DNA of 64,000 nt from Clostridiales bacterium (GCA_022791195.1 JAAVYP010000065.1:53305-117304); one strand, 5' to 3'; shown: positions 19,503-27,883, counted from the first letter of the stretch. Translations and numbers: made by a program. Notes: a model not told the origin generated them from the sequence alone.

Positions 19503-19622
19503 AGAAGTATGCTTTTCGTTCCTTTTTTATGCCTTTTGAATTTATCTGGGCAGAGTCGGCAGGCTGCCTTAGCAGAGCCAGAAGACCGTTAATTTTTTAT
19601 TGTATTTTCTCTTGCTCTTTTA

Positions 19623-19666
19623 TTGCTTTTCACCATCGGCTGTGGTAAAATGAAGCAAATCAGAGC
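19623..19666 (+). promoter_or_regulatory. Promoter with partial palindromic-repeat sequence
   Basis: A -35 TTGCTT (19623-19628) and a -10 TAAAAT (19646-19651) are separated by 17 bases. From the -10 on, TAAAATGAAGCAAATCAGAGC (19646-19666) matches the second unit of the 62.2 kb repeat at all but one base, yet the rest of the unit is missing. It lies about 70 bases before the Gfo/Idh gene. Confidence 0.55.
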
Positions 19667-19723
19667 AAGGTGTTTTGATTATAACAAAAAGAGTATAGCA
19701 TTAAAGGATTAAAGGTGATAAAA

Positions 19724-20980
19724 ATGGCAAAGCAGATGAAAATTCTGGCGGCGGGGTTAGGTTCCCGGTGGGGCTTGTATGCAGAGTATGTACGAAGCCA
19801 TCTTGACGATATCAAATTAGTGGGCTTAGCCGATGCAAATGAGAGCCGGCTTCGGGCGTATGCCGAAGAATTCGGCGTTCCCGAAAGCGCTTGCTTTACC
19901 GATGCAAACGCTTTGTTTGAAGCGGGTATAGAAGCAGACGGAGCGGTCATTTGCACGATGGATCAGCTGCATTATACCAATGCGATGACCGCAATGAAGC
20001 ATGGTTATCATTTGATGCTGGAAAAACCCGTGGCGCTGCGGGCGCAGGAGTGCGTGGCTATACGCGATTACGCCAATGAACACGGAATCAATGTGGTGGT
20101 GTGCCATGTGCTTCGGTATACGCCGTTTTACCAAAAGATCAAAGAAATCATTGATTCGGGTATCATTGGTGAGGTGTGCACGATTCAGGCGATGGAACGG
20201 GTCGAATATTGGCATATGGCTCATTCGTATGTGCGGGGCAATTGGCGCCGTTCTGAGGATGGCAGCCCCATGATTTTAGCAAAAGCGTGTCATGATACAG
20301 ATATTTTACTTTGGCTGTGCGGAAAGAAATGCAAATCGGTGTCCAGCTTTGGCAGCTTAAAGTATTTTGGTAAGAAGGATCAGCCCGAGGGCGCGGCCGA
20401 CCGTTGTTTAGCATGTCGCTATGTGGATGATTGTCCATACAGCGCCAAGCTGCATTATATCGAAGAGGCCAAGAAAGGCCGTCGGGACTGGCCGCTGGAT
20501 GTGGTGGTGAAAGATCCTACACCCGAGGCGCTGGAAGAGGCGTTGCAAACCAGTCCTTACGGCAAATGCGTGTATCTGTGCGATAACGATGTGGTGGATC
20601 ACCAGATTTTGAATCTTTGGATGGAAGATGACGTTGCAATCAGCTTCACCATGAGCTCTTTCAATACGAAAAGCGGCCGCATGATTAATATCATGGCGAC
20701 ACATGGCAACATTTATGCGGATATGGGCGATAATATCATCACATTAGATGTCTTCGGCAAAAAGCATGAGGTGATCGATGTCAGCAAGCTGGCAACCGAG
20801 TTCAGCGGTCACGGCGGCGGAGACGACCGCTTGTTTGAGGATTTTGTCACGCTGCTTCGAGAGGGCCGTTCACAGGCTAAGACGCTGACCGACATCAACC
20901 GCTCGGTGGAAAGTCATTTTATTTGCTTGGCGGCTGAAGAGTCTCGTATTCACGGCGGCGAAGTGGTTACCCTGCCGTAA
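19724..20980 (+). CDS. Gfo/Idh/MocA-family oxidoreductase
   Basis: The 418-residue NAD(P)-dependent sugar or cyclitol dehydrogenase family member has an N-terminal Rossmann domain (KILAAGLGSRWGLYAEYV) and the family motif LEKPVALRAQEC near residue 100. The start ATG at 19724 has AAAGG 8 bases upstream, better than the GTG at 19715. A Cys-containing segment (CLACRYVDDCPYS, about 225-238) sits in the C-terminal domain. Substrate is unknown. It is a single gene ended by a strong terminator. Confidence 0.87.
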   Translation: MAKQMKILAAGLGSRWGLYAEYVRSHLDDIKLVGLADANESRLRAYAEEFGVPESACFTDANALFEAGIEADGAVICTMDQLHYTNAMTAMKHGYHLMLEKPVALRAQECVAIRDYANEHGINVVVCHVLRYTPFYQKIKEIIDSGIIGEVCTIQAMERVEYWHMAHSYVRGNWRRSEDGSPMILAKACHDTDILLWLCGKKCKSVSSFGSLKYFGKKDQPEGAADRCLACRYVDDCPYSAKLHYIEEAKKGRRDWPLDVVVKDPTPEALEEALQTSPYGKCVYLCDNDVVDHQILNLWMEDDVAISFTMSSFNTKSGRMINIMATHGNIYADMGDNIITLDVFGKKHEVIDVSKLATEFSGHGGGDDRLFEDFVTLLREGRSQAKTLTDINRSVESHFICLAAEESRIHGGEVVTLP

Positions 20981-21039
20981 CTTCAAACGATGTAAGACAG
21001 TCTTTGCGTGATCTGTATACGCAAGAATGATTGTTCAGG

Positions 21040-21074
21040 AAAACTCCCCTGCAGATGCTCTGCAGGGGAGTTTT
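21040..21074. terminator. Bidirectional terminator after the Gfo/Idh gene
   Basis: AAAACTCCCCTGCA (21040-21053) and TGCAGGGGAGTTTT (21061-21074) form a perfect 14-bp stem with a 7-base loop, serving the convergent cupin gene too. Confidence 0.92.
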
Positions 21075-21101
21075 CGTTGGATGTAAAGGGGAACGATTGG
21101 T

Positions 21102-21536
21102 TTATTGTTTGGTCAGCATATGGTATGCCTCATCATCAACCGGTTCACACCACTCATTGCAGGTGTTTTCACCCGGCACTTCTACAGCAATATGACTGAA
21201 CCAAGAGTCTTTTTTGGCTCCGTGCCAATGTTTTACATTGGCGGGTATAGTAATCACCATGCCGGGTTCCAAGCTAATTGCTTCTTTACCTTCTTCCTGA
21301 TACCAGCCGCTTCCGGCGGTACAAATGAGCAATTGTCCGCCTCCCTTTGTTGCTTTATGTATGTGCCAATTGTTTCTGCAGGAAGGCTCAAATGTGACAT
21401 TGGCCAGAAATACAGGGCATTCTTGCGGACTATTTAACGGATTTAAATAGCTTTTTCCTTTAAAATACGGTGCAAACTGAATATTTTCTTGTCCTAAACC
21501 GAATATGTTTTCTTGTTCAAATAAGTCGTTATTCAT
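21102..21536 (-). CDS. Cupin-domain protein
   Basis: This small protein of about 144 residues has a single cupin barrel. Metal-ligand-type His residues are visible in WHIHKATKGGGQLL and in VKHWHGAK. Family members often act with AhpD/carboxymuconolactone-decarboxylase-like proteins, as here. The start is uncertain between ATGs at 21536 and 21542, both behind AAGGAGG; the spacing favours 21536. It overlaps the upstream gene by 8 bases. Substrate is unknown. Confidence 0.85.
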   Translation of the reverse strand: MNNDLFEQENIFGLGQENIQFAPYFKGKSYLNPLNSPQECPVFLANVTFEPSCRNNWHIHKATKGGGQLLICTAGSGWYQEEGKEAISLEPGMVITIPANVKHWHGAKKDSWFSHIAVEVPGENTCNEWCEPVDDEAYHMLTKQ

Positions 21537-21852
21537 TTTCATATACCTCCTTGGCCATTGTAAATGCAGCCCATGCATTGGGCCATCCCGCATAGAAAGA
21601 TAAATGCGTAATCATCTCTGCCATTTCTTCTTTCGTGATGCCGTTCTGTTTTGCGTTGATCATATGAAATTTTAAACTGCTGTCTAAAATGCCTTTGCCA
21701 ATTAATCCTGCAATGGTGATCATGGCTCTATCTCGTAAAGATAATTGATCTTCACGGCTCCAGATTTCACCAAACAAAACGTCATCGTTGAGTGCGGCAA
21801 ACGTTGGTGCAAATTCGCCTAAGGACGCGCGTCCTGATGTCTGTTTTTTCAT
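21529..21852 (-). CDS. Carboxymuconolactone decarboxylase family (AhpD-like) protein
   Basis: The 107-residue helical protein carries the family pattern LRDRAMITIAGLIGKG and ends HLSFYAGWPNAWAAFTMAKEVY. The CxxC pair of true AhpD is absent, so it is closer to the gamma-carboxymuconolactone-decarboxylase-like group. Start ATG at 21852 with AAAGGAAA upstream. It is in one operon with the aldo/keto reductase, flavodoxin and cupin genes. Confidence 0.87.
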   Translation of the reverse strand: MKKQTSGRASLGEFAPTFAALNDDVLFGEIWSREDQLSLRDRAMITIAGLIGKGILDSSLKFHMINAKQNGITKEEMAEMITHLSFYAGWPNAWAAFTMAKEVYENE

Positions 21853-21883
21853 TGAATGGTTTCCTTTCAAAACTTTGAATCGA

Positions 21884-22585
21884 TTATTGAGCGATTATTT
21901 CTTGTAAACTGTCTGTCCATGCTTTGATATTCTCTGCGGAAGCGCCTGAACCGAATCGTTCACCCGCCAGCCAGTTTCCGCTTCCTGCCATTTCTTCGAG
22001 AAGCTTTCCAGAGCTGCCAATACCCGAGCTTGCCGAGGTACAAAACGGAATCACTGTCTTACCGGAAAAATCATTGTTTTTGATGAAATCATTGACCGGC
22101 CATGCAGCGATGCCCCACCAAATGGGATAGCCGATAAGAACGGTGTCATAGTCATGCCACTGTTCCGGCTTTGATATGGTTAATGCCACCTCTCTTAACG
22201 CTTCATCATTATGTTCTTGCGATACACGTGAATGATCGTTTGTCCAATCTAAATCGTCTGCTGTATAAATGTTTTCTGGTATGATTTCAAACGTGTCTGC
22301 CTGTAGGTTTTCGGCTATTTGCATGGCTGCTTCTTTGGTAGATCCGGTCGCTGAATAATATACGACAAGTATTTTGCCGTGGGTGGCTCCATCGGTCTTT
22401 TGTTGGTCTGACGCTGTGTCATTTTTTTCGGTCTCGTAGGTTGTTTCTGTGCTTGGTTCTTGTTCATTAGCTGCGGTGGTTTCATTTTCGTTTGCATGCT
22501 GCCTTTCTGACATGATATATGCCCCGGCGGCTATGGCCGCTATGATGAGACCTGCGGTGATTCCTATGATTATTTTCTTGTTCAT
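21884..22585 (-). CDS. Membrane-anchored flavodoxin-like protein
   Basis: The 233-residue protein has an N-terminal membrane anchor (about 4-25), a Glu/Thr/Asp-rich linker (30-65) and a flavodoxin fold. The FMN phosphate loop reads VVYYSATGSTKEAA near residue 75 and GYPIWWGIAAWPV near 150. The anchor implies the FMN domain works at the outer face. The start at 22585 has AAGGAGA upstream, and it begins 11 bases after the aldo/keto reductase stop. It belongs to the MerR-linked redox operon. Confidence 0.88.
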   Translation of the reverse strand: MNKKIIIGITAGLIIAAIAAGAYIMSERQHANENETTAANEQEPSTETTYETEKNDTASDQQKTDGATHGKILVVYYSATGSTKEAAMQIAENLQADTFEIIPENIYTADDLDWTNDHSRVSQEHNDEALREVALTISKPEQWHDYDTVLIGYPIWWGIAAWPVNDFIKNNDFSGKTVIPFCTSASSGIGSSGKLLEEMAGSGNWLAGERFGSGASAENIKAWTDSLQEIIAQ

Positions 22586-22596
22586 TTTATTTCTCC

Positions 22597-23487
22597 TTAC
22601 CAATTTTTATTGTCTTTGCGACAGTCATGATTGTTTCTTCTTTCTTTTACCATGCGGTCAAACCACTCGACCATGGCAGGGTCTTGGTGATGAAAGAACA
22701 AACTGTTGTTTGTATTCATTTTTTCAATTTCGTTCATGTCTTGTTCTGATAAAGCAAAATCAAAGACAGCAAAATTTTGTTTCATTCTTTCGGGATGGAC
22801 TGATTTGCATACGGCAATGACGCCTCTTTGTATGAGCCATCGAAGCATCACTTGCGCGGCGCTTTTCGCATATTTTTTGCCGATGTTAACCAGTGTTTCG
22901 TTTTCAAACAGACCGTTTCTTCCTTCGCCAAAGGGCGCCCATGCCTCCATACGGACACCATGTTTTTCCATATTGGCCTGTGCATCAAACTGGGCATGGA
23001 TAGGGTTGACTTCAACCTGATTGACGGCGGGGATTATTGTTCGGCCGAAGAGGCACAGATCGCTTAATCGGTCCGGATAGAAATTAGATACGCCGATGGC
23101 TTTGATTTTTCCTTCAGCATATAAATCTTCGAGTGCTCTGTATGCGCCGTAATAATCGGAAAATGGCTGATGCAATAATACAAGATCAATATAGTCCGTT
23201 TTTAATTTGATGAGCGATGCTTCCACCGCTTTTATGCATTTATCATAACCATAATGGTCAATCCACACCTTGGTAGTGATAAAAAATTCTTTTCGGGGGA
23301 TTCCGCATGCCGCGATTGCTTCTCCAACCTCAGTCTCGTTAAAATAGCTTTGGGCGGTGTCAATGCTTCGGTATCCCGCTTCGATCGCATGGTGCACACA
23401 GCGTTTTGTTTCTTCCTTTGGTATTTGATAAACACCAAAGCCTAATATGGGCATCTTTACACCGTTGTTTAATGTAACATATTCCAT
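22597..23487 (-). CDS. Aldo/keto reductase
   Basis: The 296-residue NADPH-dependent carbonyl reductase has the complete catalytic tetrad Asp43, Tyr48, Lys73 and His106. The second half has the family motif AIGVSNF and the nicotinamide-pocket VNQVEVNP. It is first in a four-gene operon (reductase, flavodoxin, AhpD-like, cupin) divergent from a MerR regulator. A MerR-type promoter lies in between, suggesting induction by an electrophile or redox stress. Confidence 0.93.
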   Translation of the reverse strand: MEYVTLNNGVKMPILGFGVYQIPKEETKRCVHHAIEAGYRSIDTAQSYFNETEVGEAIAACGIPRKEFFITTKVWIDHYGYDKCIKAVEASLIKLKTDYIDLVLLHQPFSDYYGAYRALEDLYAEGKIKAIGVSNFYPDRLSDLCLFGRTIIPAVNQVEVNPIHAQFDAQANMEKHGVRMEAWAPFGEGRNGLFENETLVNIGKKYAKSAAQVMLRWLIQRGVIAVCKSVHPERMKQNFAVFDFALSEQDMNEIEKMNTNNSLFFHHQDPAMVEWFDRMVKERRNNHDCRKDNKNW

Positions 23488-23532
23488 GGGTTCGTCCTTT
23501 CTGATTTGACTATTCGCGTGGTTTATGCTATC

Positions 23533-23563
23533 ATTATAAACGCCGTGTGTTACACCCGGTCAA
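23533..23563 (-). promoter_or_regulatory. MerR-type promoter with 19-bp spacer and palindromic operator
   Basis: On the minus strand -35 TTGACC (23558-23563) and -10 TATAAT (23533-23538) are 19 bases apart, too long for sigma A alone but standard for MerR-activated promoters. A palindrome CCG-x-GTGT-x-ACAC-x-CGG (23543-23559) fills the spacer. It drives the aldo/keto reductase operon and lies between it and the merR-like gene. Confidence 0.8.
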
Positions 23564-23628
23564 TAGGTTTTAAAAAATTTTTTGTAAGAATATATCTTCG
23601 TTTGGCGAACGGTAAATGAGGGAGAACT

Positions 23629-24057
23629 ATGAAACAAAATCAATTTTATTCTATGAAAGAAACTTGTGAAAAAACAGGTTTGACGTATGATGCGTTAAAA
23701 TTTTATTGTAACGAAGGGCTCATTCCGAATGTGAAAAGAGATAAAAACAATTACCGAATTTTTAGCGAGAGGGATGTTGAATGGATAAAAAGTTTGTCTT
23801 GTCTAAAAAACTGCGGTATGAGTATTGTCGAAATGAAAGAATATTTAGCACTTTGTTTGCAGGGAGAGGGGACGATTCCTGCAAGAAAAGTGATTTTAGC
23901 GCATAAGCTTGAAGAGCTTGAAAACAAGATCAAAGAGGTGCAGGAAAGCATTCATTATATTCACTGGAAACAACAGTTTTACGATGATATTCTGAGTGGC
24001 AAAACACCTTATTTCAGTAATTTGACGCCGCTTGGCAATGAAGATGAAGCGGAGTGA
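23629..24057 (+). CDS. MerR-family transcriptional regulator
   Basis: The 142-residue protein has an N-terminal winged helix (YSMKETCEKTGLTYDALKFY, about 7-26), a second basic part (NYRIFSERDVEWI) and a C-terminal coiled coil (about 85-115) for dimerisation. No Cys pattern of metal sensors is seen; Cys residues are scattered. It is divergent from the reductase operon and probably activates it through the 19-bp-spacer promoter. Confidence 0.92.
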   Translation: MKQNQFYSMKETCEKTGLTYDALKFYCNEGLIPNVKRDKNNYRIFSERDVEWIKSLSCLKNCGMSIVEMKEYLALCLQGEGTIPARKVILAHKLEELENKIKEVQESIHYIHWKQQFYDDILSGKTPYFSNLTPLGNEDEAE

Positions 24058-24070
24058 GTCTGTGCATGTA

Positions 24071-24099
24071 AAAAAAGCGCGTCATAGACGCGCTTTTTT
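24071..24099. terminator. Bidirectional terminator between merR-like and GDPD genes
   Basis: AAAAAAGCGCGTC (24071-24083) and GACGCGCTTTTTT (24087-24099) form a 13-bp stem with a 3-base loop. The stop codon of the convergent GDPD gene lies at the end of the T tract. Confidence 0.9.
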
Positions 24100-24911
24100 T
24101 AGGTGTTTTGATTGTACATGCCTTCAAAAATAAAAGAATCGAATGTTTTTTGTGCTTGATCCAATTCCTGTTCAGAGCGCACTGTCCAGCCGATGGTGGG
24201 TGTGCCCATATACTTCACCAGACGAAAGCCAAGCGGTTTTGTGTTGTAAGTACCATAAGAAATAAAATCGGGCCGGCCTAAAAAATTGACCAGCAAGTGC
24301 TTCATAACGAAGGTTTGTTTCGCCGGTTTGGTAAAAGCTTCCGACAGCTGGCCGCGAATGACCGCCGGACGGTTTTTCATAAACCAGCGCACCGCAAAGG
24401 GAGAAAAAGATTCAATGCAGTAGGGGCCTTTATATTGCTTTAAAACGGCATCGGTTTTGCGGCAAAGCTCCTCCATGTTTCGATAGTTTTCATCAATTTT
24501 TAATTCGCAAAGAACGGGCACGCCGTCAAGCACTTGGAGCACTTCGGCAAGCAGCGGGATTTTTTCAGCCGTATTATCTAACGATAAGGTGCGAAGGGTT
24601 GCATAGTCTGTCTGCCGCACAGTCTGCTTTTGACCGCACAGGCGCTCTAAGGTATTGTCATGAAAAACAACGACTTGGCCGTCTTTGGTTAAGCGGACGT
24701 CTAATTCCACGCCAAAGCCTTGCTCTTTTGCGCGCTTAAAAGCAGCAAGCGAATTTTCGGGTATGCCGGCTTCTTTATTATAGAGTCCTCTGTGTGCAAA
24801 CAGACGATGGGTAAAAGGCGCGGTGCCAGGCCTTGGTTTGGCCGGCGAGATAAGATAAAAAAGCGCAAAAAGAACAAAGAGCATAAGCAAGAGAGATAGA
24901 ATCGGTATCAT
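24099..24911 (-). CDS. Glycerophosphodiester phosphodiesterase
   Basis: The 270-residue protein has an N-terminal membrane span (about 3-22) and a GDPD barrel. It shows AHRGLYN with the catalytic His, PENSLAAF, ELDVRLTKDG with metal ligands Glu and Asp, and FHDNTLERL with the second His. It hydrolyses glycerophosphodiesters to glycerol-3-phosphate plus alcohol. It is a single gene with its own promoter. Confidence 0.92.
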   Translation of the reverse strand: MIPILSLLLMLFVLFALFYLISPAKPRPGTAPFTHRLFAHRGLYNKEAGIPENSLAAFKRAKEQGFGVELDVRLTKDGQVVVFHDNTLERLCGQKQTVRQTDYATLRTLSLDNTAEKIPLLAEVLQVLDGVPVLCELKIDENYRNMEELCRKTDAVLKQYKGPYCIESFSPFAVRWFMKNRPAVIRGQLSEAFTKPAKQTFVMKHLLVNFLGRPDFISYGTYNTKPLGFRLVKYMGTPTIGWTVRSEQELDQAQKTFDSFIFEGMYNQNT

Positions 24912-25005
24912 ACAAAATTTCCTTTCTGCCGCTGGTTGACTGCTTGCCCTCTGATTTTAGGCGGCGGTTGTATCTCGTAAATTTCGAATCAATCTTTACC
25001 ATTTT

Positions 25006-25034
25006 ATTATAATATAAGGGTTTCGTAAAAGCAA
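25006..25034 (-). promoter_or_regulatory. Sigma-A-like promoter of the GDPD gene
   Basis: Minus strand -35 TTGCTT (25029-25034) and -10 TATAAT (25006-25011) are 17 bases apart, about 95 bases before the GDPD start and just past the end of the upstream yitT-like gene. Confidence 0.6.
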
Positions 25035-25060
25035 TCGAAATCAAGGTGTTTTGACAAGGA

Positions 25061-25909
25061 TTAGCGTAAATCTTTAAAGCCTTCGCCATAGGTTTCGGAA
25101 CAGTCGGCAATCATCATAAAGGCGGCGGTATCTGCCTGCATAACCGCCATTTTAGCAGTATAAAGCTGCATATTTTTGACAACGCTGATTAAAATGCCCT
25201 TTGAGCGGTCTGTATGATAGCCATAGCCCTTTAGCACAGTGACCCCTCTTTCTAACTGTGTTAATGCATCGGCAACCGCTTCGGTTTGCTCGGTCACGAT
25301 GATAAACAGCTTTGTTTTGTCTGCCCCTGAAAGAAATAAATCCACCACAGAGGTTTGAATATAGATAGTCAGAGCCGAATAAAAAATACCCATATAGGAC
25401 TGCAGCAGAATCGCCGCGCCGAGAATGACAAACACATCGACCAATAAAATCAGCTTTCCGGTGGAAATCCGTTTCCATTTCTTTTTGCAGAGAAAAGCCA
25501 GCAAATCGCTGCCGCCGGTGGTATAGCCTTTCGTAAAGAGCAGTCCGCAGCCGCAGCCCATGACCCCGCCGCCGATCAGCGCGCATAAAAAGGGATCAGT
25601 CACCGTGACCGGGAAAAAGGTCAGCGTATCGACAAAAACAGAGGTGACGATAACGCCAATGGCCGATTTTAAGATAAACCGCCAGCCATTGACAAACACG
25701 TTGGCAAAGATCAGGGGAATGTTGATCAGCAAAATCATAAGGCCAACATCCCAGCCAAAGCGGATGTTGAGTGCGGCGGCGATTCCGGTGACGCCGCCTT
25801 GCACCACATCGGCCGGCAGCAAAAACATGTTTAAAGAAGCGGCGAATAAGACGGCGCCAATCATCACAACAATCATTTCATTTAAAACGGAATATACCTT
25901 TTTTTTCAT
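25061..25909 (-). CDS. YitT-family membrane protein
   Basis: The 282-residue protein has five or six N-terminal membrane spans and a C-terminal soluble DUF2179 domain. Family marks are ADVVQGGVTGIAAALN near residue 33, GYTTGGSDLLAFL near 128, and the C-terminal SAKGYG-like region. Function is unknown in the family. It is a single gene. Confidence 0.9.
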   Translation of the reverse strand: MKKKVYSVLNEMIVVMIGAVLFAASLNMFLLPADVVQGGVTGIAAALNIRFGWDVGLMILLINIPLIFANVFVNGWRFILKSAIGVIVTSVFVDTLTFFPVTVTDPFLCALIGGGVMGCGCGLLFTKGYTTGGSDLLAFLCKKKWKRISTGKLILLVDVFVILGAAILLQSYMGIFYSALTIYIQTSVVDLFLSGADKTKLFIIVTEQTEAVADALTQLERGVTVLKGYGYHTDRSKGILISVVKNMQLYTAKMAVMQADTAAFMMIADCSETYGEGFKDLR

Positions 25910-25972
25910 TTGTTCATCCTGTTTCTAATCGTGATAGGGAATGCTTTTACAGATAGTATCGCCTTAAATGAC

Positions 25973-26001
25973 TTGATTTTTACATATGAATATAATATAA
26001 T
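25973..26001 (+). promoter_or_regulatory. Sigma-A-like promoter of smpB
   Basis: -35 TTGATT (25973-25978) and -10 TATAAT (25996-26001) are 17 bases apart, about 90 bases before the smpB start. Confidence 0.55.
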
Positions 26002-26091
26002 GAAAACAGTTTCGGTATGATAGGCTCATAGAGAGACTTAAAACTTGATTTTTTCTATTTATATATAAGTGTTGTAAAGAAAGGGATAGGC

Positions 26092-26556
26092 ATGTCGGAC
26101 AAACCAACAAAAATCATTGCACAGAATAAAAAGGCCCGGCATGATTATTTTGTCGAAAATACAATAGAGGCAGGTCTTGTATTGTCGGGGACCGAGGTGA
26201 AAAGCCTGCGCGCCGGCGGCTGTAACTTGAAGGACGGTTATTGCCATGTTGATAAAGGCGAGATGTGGGTGGAGGGCATGCACATCAGTCCGTATGATCA
26301 CGGCAATATTTTTAATCTCGATCCGCTGCGCCGGCGTAAGCTGCTGCTGCACAAAAAAGAGATTATGAAGCTTTTGGGTTTGGTGGGCCGGCAGGGCTAT
26401 ACACTCATTCCCCTTTCGCTGTATTTTAAAAATTCCAAAGTCAAGGTCGAGGTGGGGCTTTGCAAAGGCAAAAAGCTGTATGATAAGCGGGAGGCCGACG
26501 CCAAGCGCCAGGCTGGCCGGGAAATGGAACGGTATGAAAAAAATCGGGAAAGATAA
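26092..26556 (+). CDS. smpB: SsrA-binding protein SmpB
   Basis: The 154-residue tmRNA-binding protein is required for trans-translation rescue of stalled ribosomes. Hallmarks are [29 protein letters not shown] and a basic C-terminal tail rich in Lys/Arg. RBS AAAGGGATAGG precedes the ATG. The tmRNA gene often lies next to smpB, but here an AT-rich restriction-modification island follows and no tmRNA was seen. Confidence 0.97.
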   Translation: MSDKPTKIIAQNKKARHDYFVENTIEAGLVLSGTEVKSLRAGGCNLKDGYCHVDKGEMWVEGMHISPYDHGNIFNLDPLRRRKLLLHKKEIMKLLGLVGRQGYTLIPLSLYFKNSKVKVEVGLCKGKKLYDKREADAKRQAGREMERYEKNRER

Positions 26557-26625
26557 AAAGAAGGGCCAATATGCTAACGCCATATAAGGAAGGAATTTGA
26601 ACTTTTTCTGAAAAGAGGAAATTAA

Positions 26626-26669
26626 AAACGGCGGAAACCCTTATAAATCAAGGAATTTCGCCGTTTCTC
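26626..26669 (+). terminator. Terminator-like hairpin after smpB
   Basis: AAACGGCG (26626-26633) pairs with CGCCGTTT (26659-26666), with an internal CTT/AAG pairing in the loop, followed by CTCT rather than a clean T run. The inner sequence (aacccttataaatcaagg) resembles ends of integrative elements, so it could also be an island boundary; that reading is weak. Confidence 0.4.
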
Positions 26670-26725
26670 TATGCGGATTTGTCGCTTAAATCCACAAACA
26701 GATACTAAAAGATAGTAAAAGAAAA

Positions 26726-26757
26726 GCGTATGTGGATTGGTTCCCACATACGCCTTT
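26726..26757 (-). terminator. Terminator of the MT-A70 methyltransferase gene
   Basis: On the minus strand GCGTATGTGG (26744-26753 complement) pairs with CCACATACGC (26726-26735 complement) over 10 bp, followed by TTTTCTTTT. It lies directly after the methyltransferase stop. Confidence 0.8.
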
Positions 26758-26759
26758 GT

Positions 26760-27506
26760 TTATAATGACAAAGAAAGCTGTCCGCCTTTTTCCTCTACAT
26801 TCTCCTTTATTTCACCCTGCGACAGGATTTCAACCTTGTGATCAGGAATTTCAAGTCCCCAATTATCCCATCCAACATAATTCTTTCGGGCAAACAATTC
26901 TATCTTTTTCTGTGAGGGGAACATTTTTGTTATTCCGTCAATCACAACTTCCGGCTTTTCGCTATGTTCTCCACGATGTACAGAAATTAACTGTCTAACA
27001 TTCCTTGCACCTCTCGGCGTTGGAAACTTTCCCTTTTTGAAAGCTAATACAAATTCTGTCTGTGAAAGTGTATAACGCCCCGGATTGTGAACCTGTTTGT
27101 CCCATACAAACGCAACTGTCTTATATTCAAATCCCCATGAAATACCCAACTCTATGGAATTCGCAAACTGTGGCCCGGTTGTCCACATAAAGAGGATACA
27201 ATCATCAGCTGCAATGGAATTCACATCTAATCCTTTAAGCTGTTTCAATTTTAATGTTGGATACTTAAAATTTGCTGCGCTGATGAATACATTTCTTTCA
27301 AAACCTATGTTCTCAGCTTTTATGCTTGACTTATCATATTGCATTTTCCCGCCATAATCCCACGGCGGGTCAGCATAAATTACATCGTATTTATCACCGG
27401 GAAGCGATGGATAAATTTCATCAAGGGGATTGATTTTCTTTCGACGGATTGCTTCCGGGTTATATTTTGAGTAACCGCTAATTGCGGGTTTAGATTCAGA
27501 TGGCAT
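26760..27506 (-). CDS. MT-A70-family adenine DNA methyltransferase (MunI-type)
   Basis: The 248-residue N6-adenine methyltransferase has catalytic DPPW at residues 46-49 and a later FMWTTGPQFANSIELGISWGF stretch typical of MT-A70. M.MunI belongs to this family, and the neighbouring endonuclease is MunI-like, so the pair probably protects CAATTG. The start is the ATG at 27506 with AAGGAGG at a 9-10 base spacing; the longer frame to 27566 lacks a site. It is divergent from the controller and endonuclease genes. Base composition is more AT-rich than nearby core genes, suggesting transfer. Confidence 0.88.
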   Translation of the reverse strand: MPSESKPAISGYSKYNPEAIRRKKINPLDEIYPSLPGDKYDVIYADPPWDYGGKMQYDKSSIKAENIGFERNVFISAANFKYPTLKLKQLKGLDVNSIAADDCILFMWTTGPQFANSIELGISWGFEYKTVAFVWDKQVHNPGRYTLSQTEFVLAFKKGKFPTPRGARNVRQLISVHRGEHSEKPEVVIDGITKMFPSQKKIELFARKNYVGWDNWGLEIPDHKVEILSQGEIKENVEEKGGQLSLSL

Positions 27507-27554
27507 ATAATAAAACCTCCTTGTAGACAGCACGTTCATTATACACCCACTGTT

Positions 27555-27607
27555 ACTCATAGTCAATAGTAAATATGACTTAAAATCATCTATCGTTACT
27601 TATAGTC
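27555..27607. promoter_or_regulatory. Paired controller-protein operator boxes
   Basis: GTTACTCATAGTC (27552-27564) and GTTACTTATAGTC (27595-27607) are near-identical copies 43 bases apart, each containing a short palindrome ACT-xxx-AGT. They resemble C-boxes (GACT...AGTC) bound by restriction-modification controller proteins. They lie between the divergent methyltransferase and controller genes. Confidence 0.6.
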
Positions 27608-27662
27608 CGTTGATATAAAAGCAACAATCAATCATAATATCATAACGTAGGAGGTAAGCGCA

Positions 27663-27872
27663 ATGACAATAAAAGAGAAATTTGGAAATAGGGTGAAAGA
27701 GTTGCGTCAAACTCATAACCTTAGTCAAGAAAAACTCGCGCTTCAAATAGATATGGATAGAACATACCTTGCCTCTATTGAAAGCGGAAAAAGAAATGTT
27801 TCTTTAGAGAACATTAGCAAAATTGCCAACGGTTTTTCAATATCGTTGGAGGAACTTTTCAAAGATATGTGA
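27663..27872 (+). CDS. XRE-family controller protein of the R-M system
   Basis: This 69-residue helix-turn-helix protein is essentially one XRE domain: VKELRQTHNLSQEKLALQID, then RTYLASIESGKRNVSLENI. The size and position directly upstream of the endonuclease match C proteins, which delay endonuclease expression and repress the methyltransferase by binding C-boxes. RBS GTAGGAGG precedes the ATG. It is cotranscribed with the endonuclease 11 bases downstream. Confidence 0.9.
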   Translation: MTIKEKFGNRVKELRQTHNLSQEKLALQIDMDRTYLASIESGKRNVSLENISKIANGFSISLEELFKDM

Positions 27873-27883
27873 GGTACTACAAT

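Noticed and set aside
26557..26760. Possible tmRNA gene after smpB
   Set aside because: No tRNA-like ends, no tag frame ending in a hydrophobic -AA sequence and no matching stem were found.
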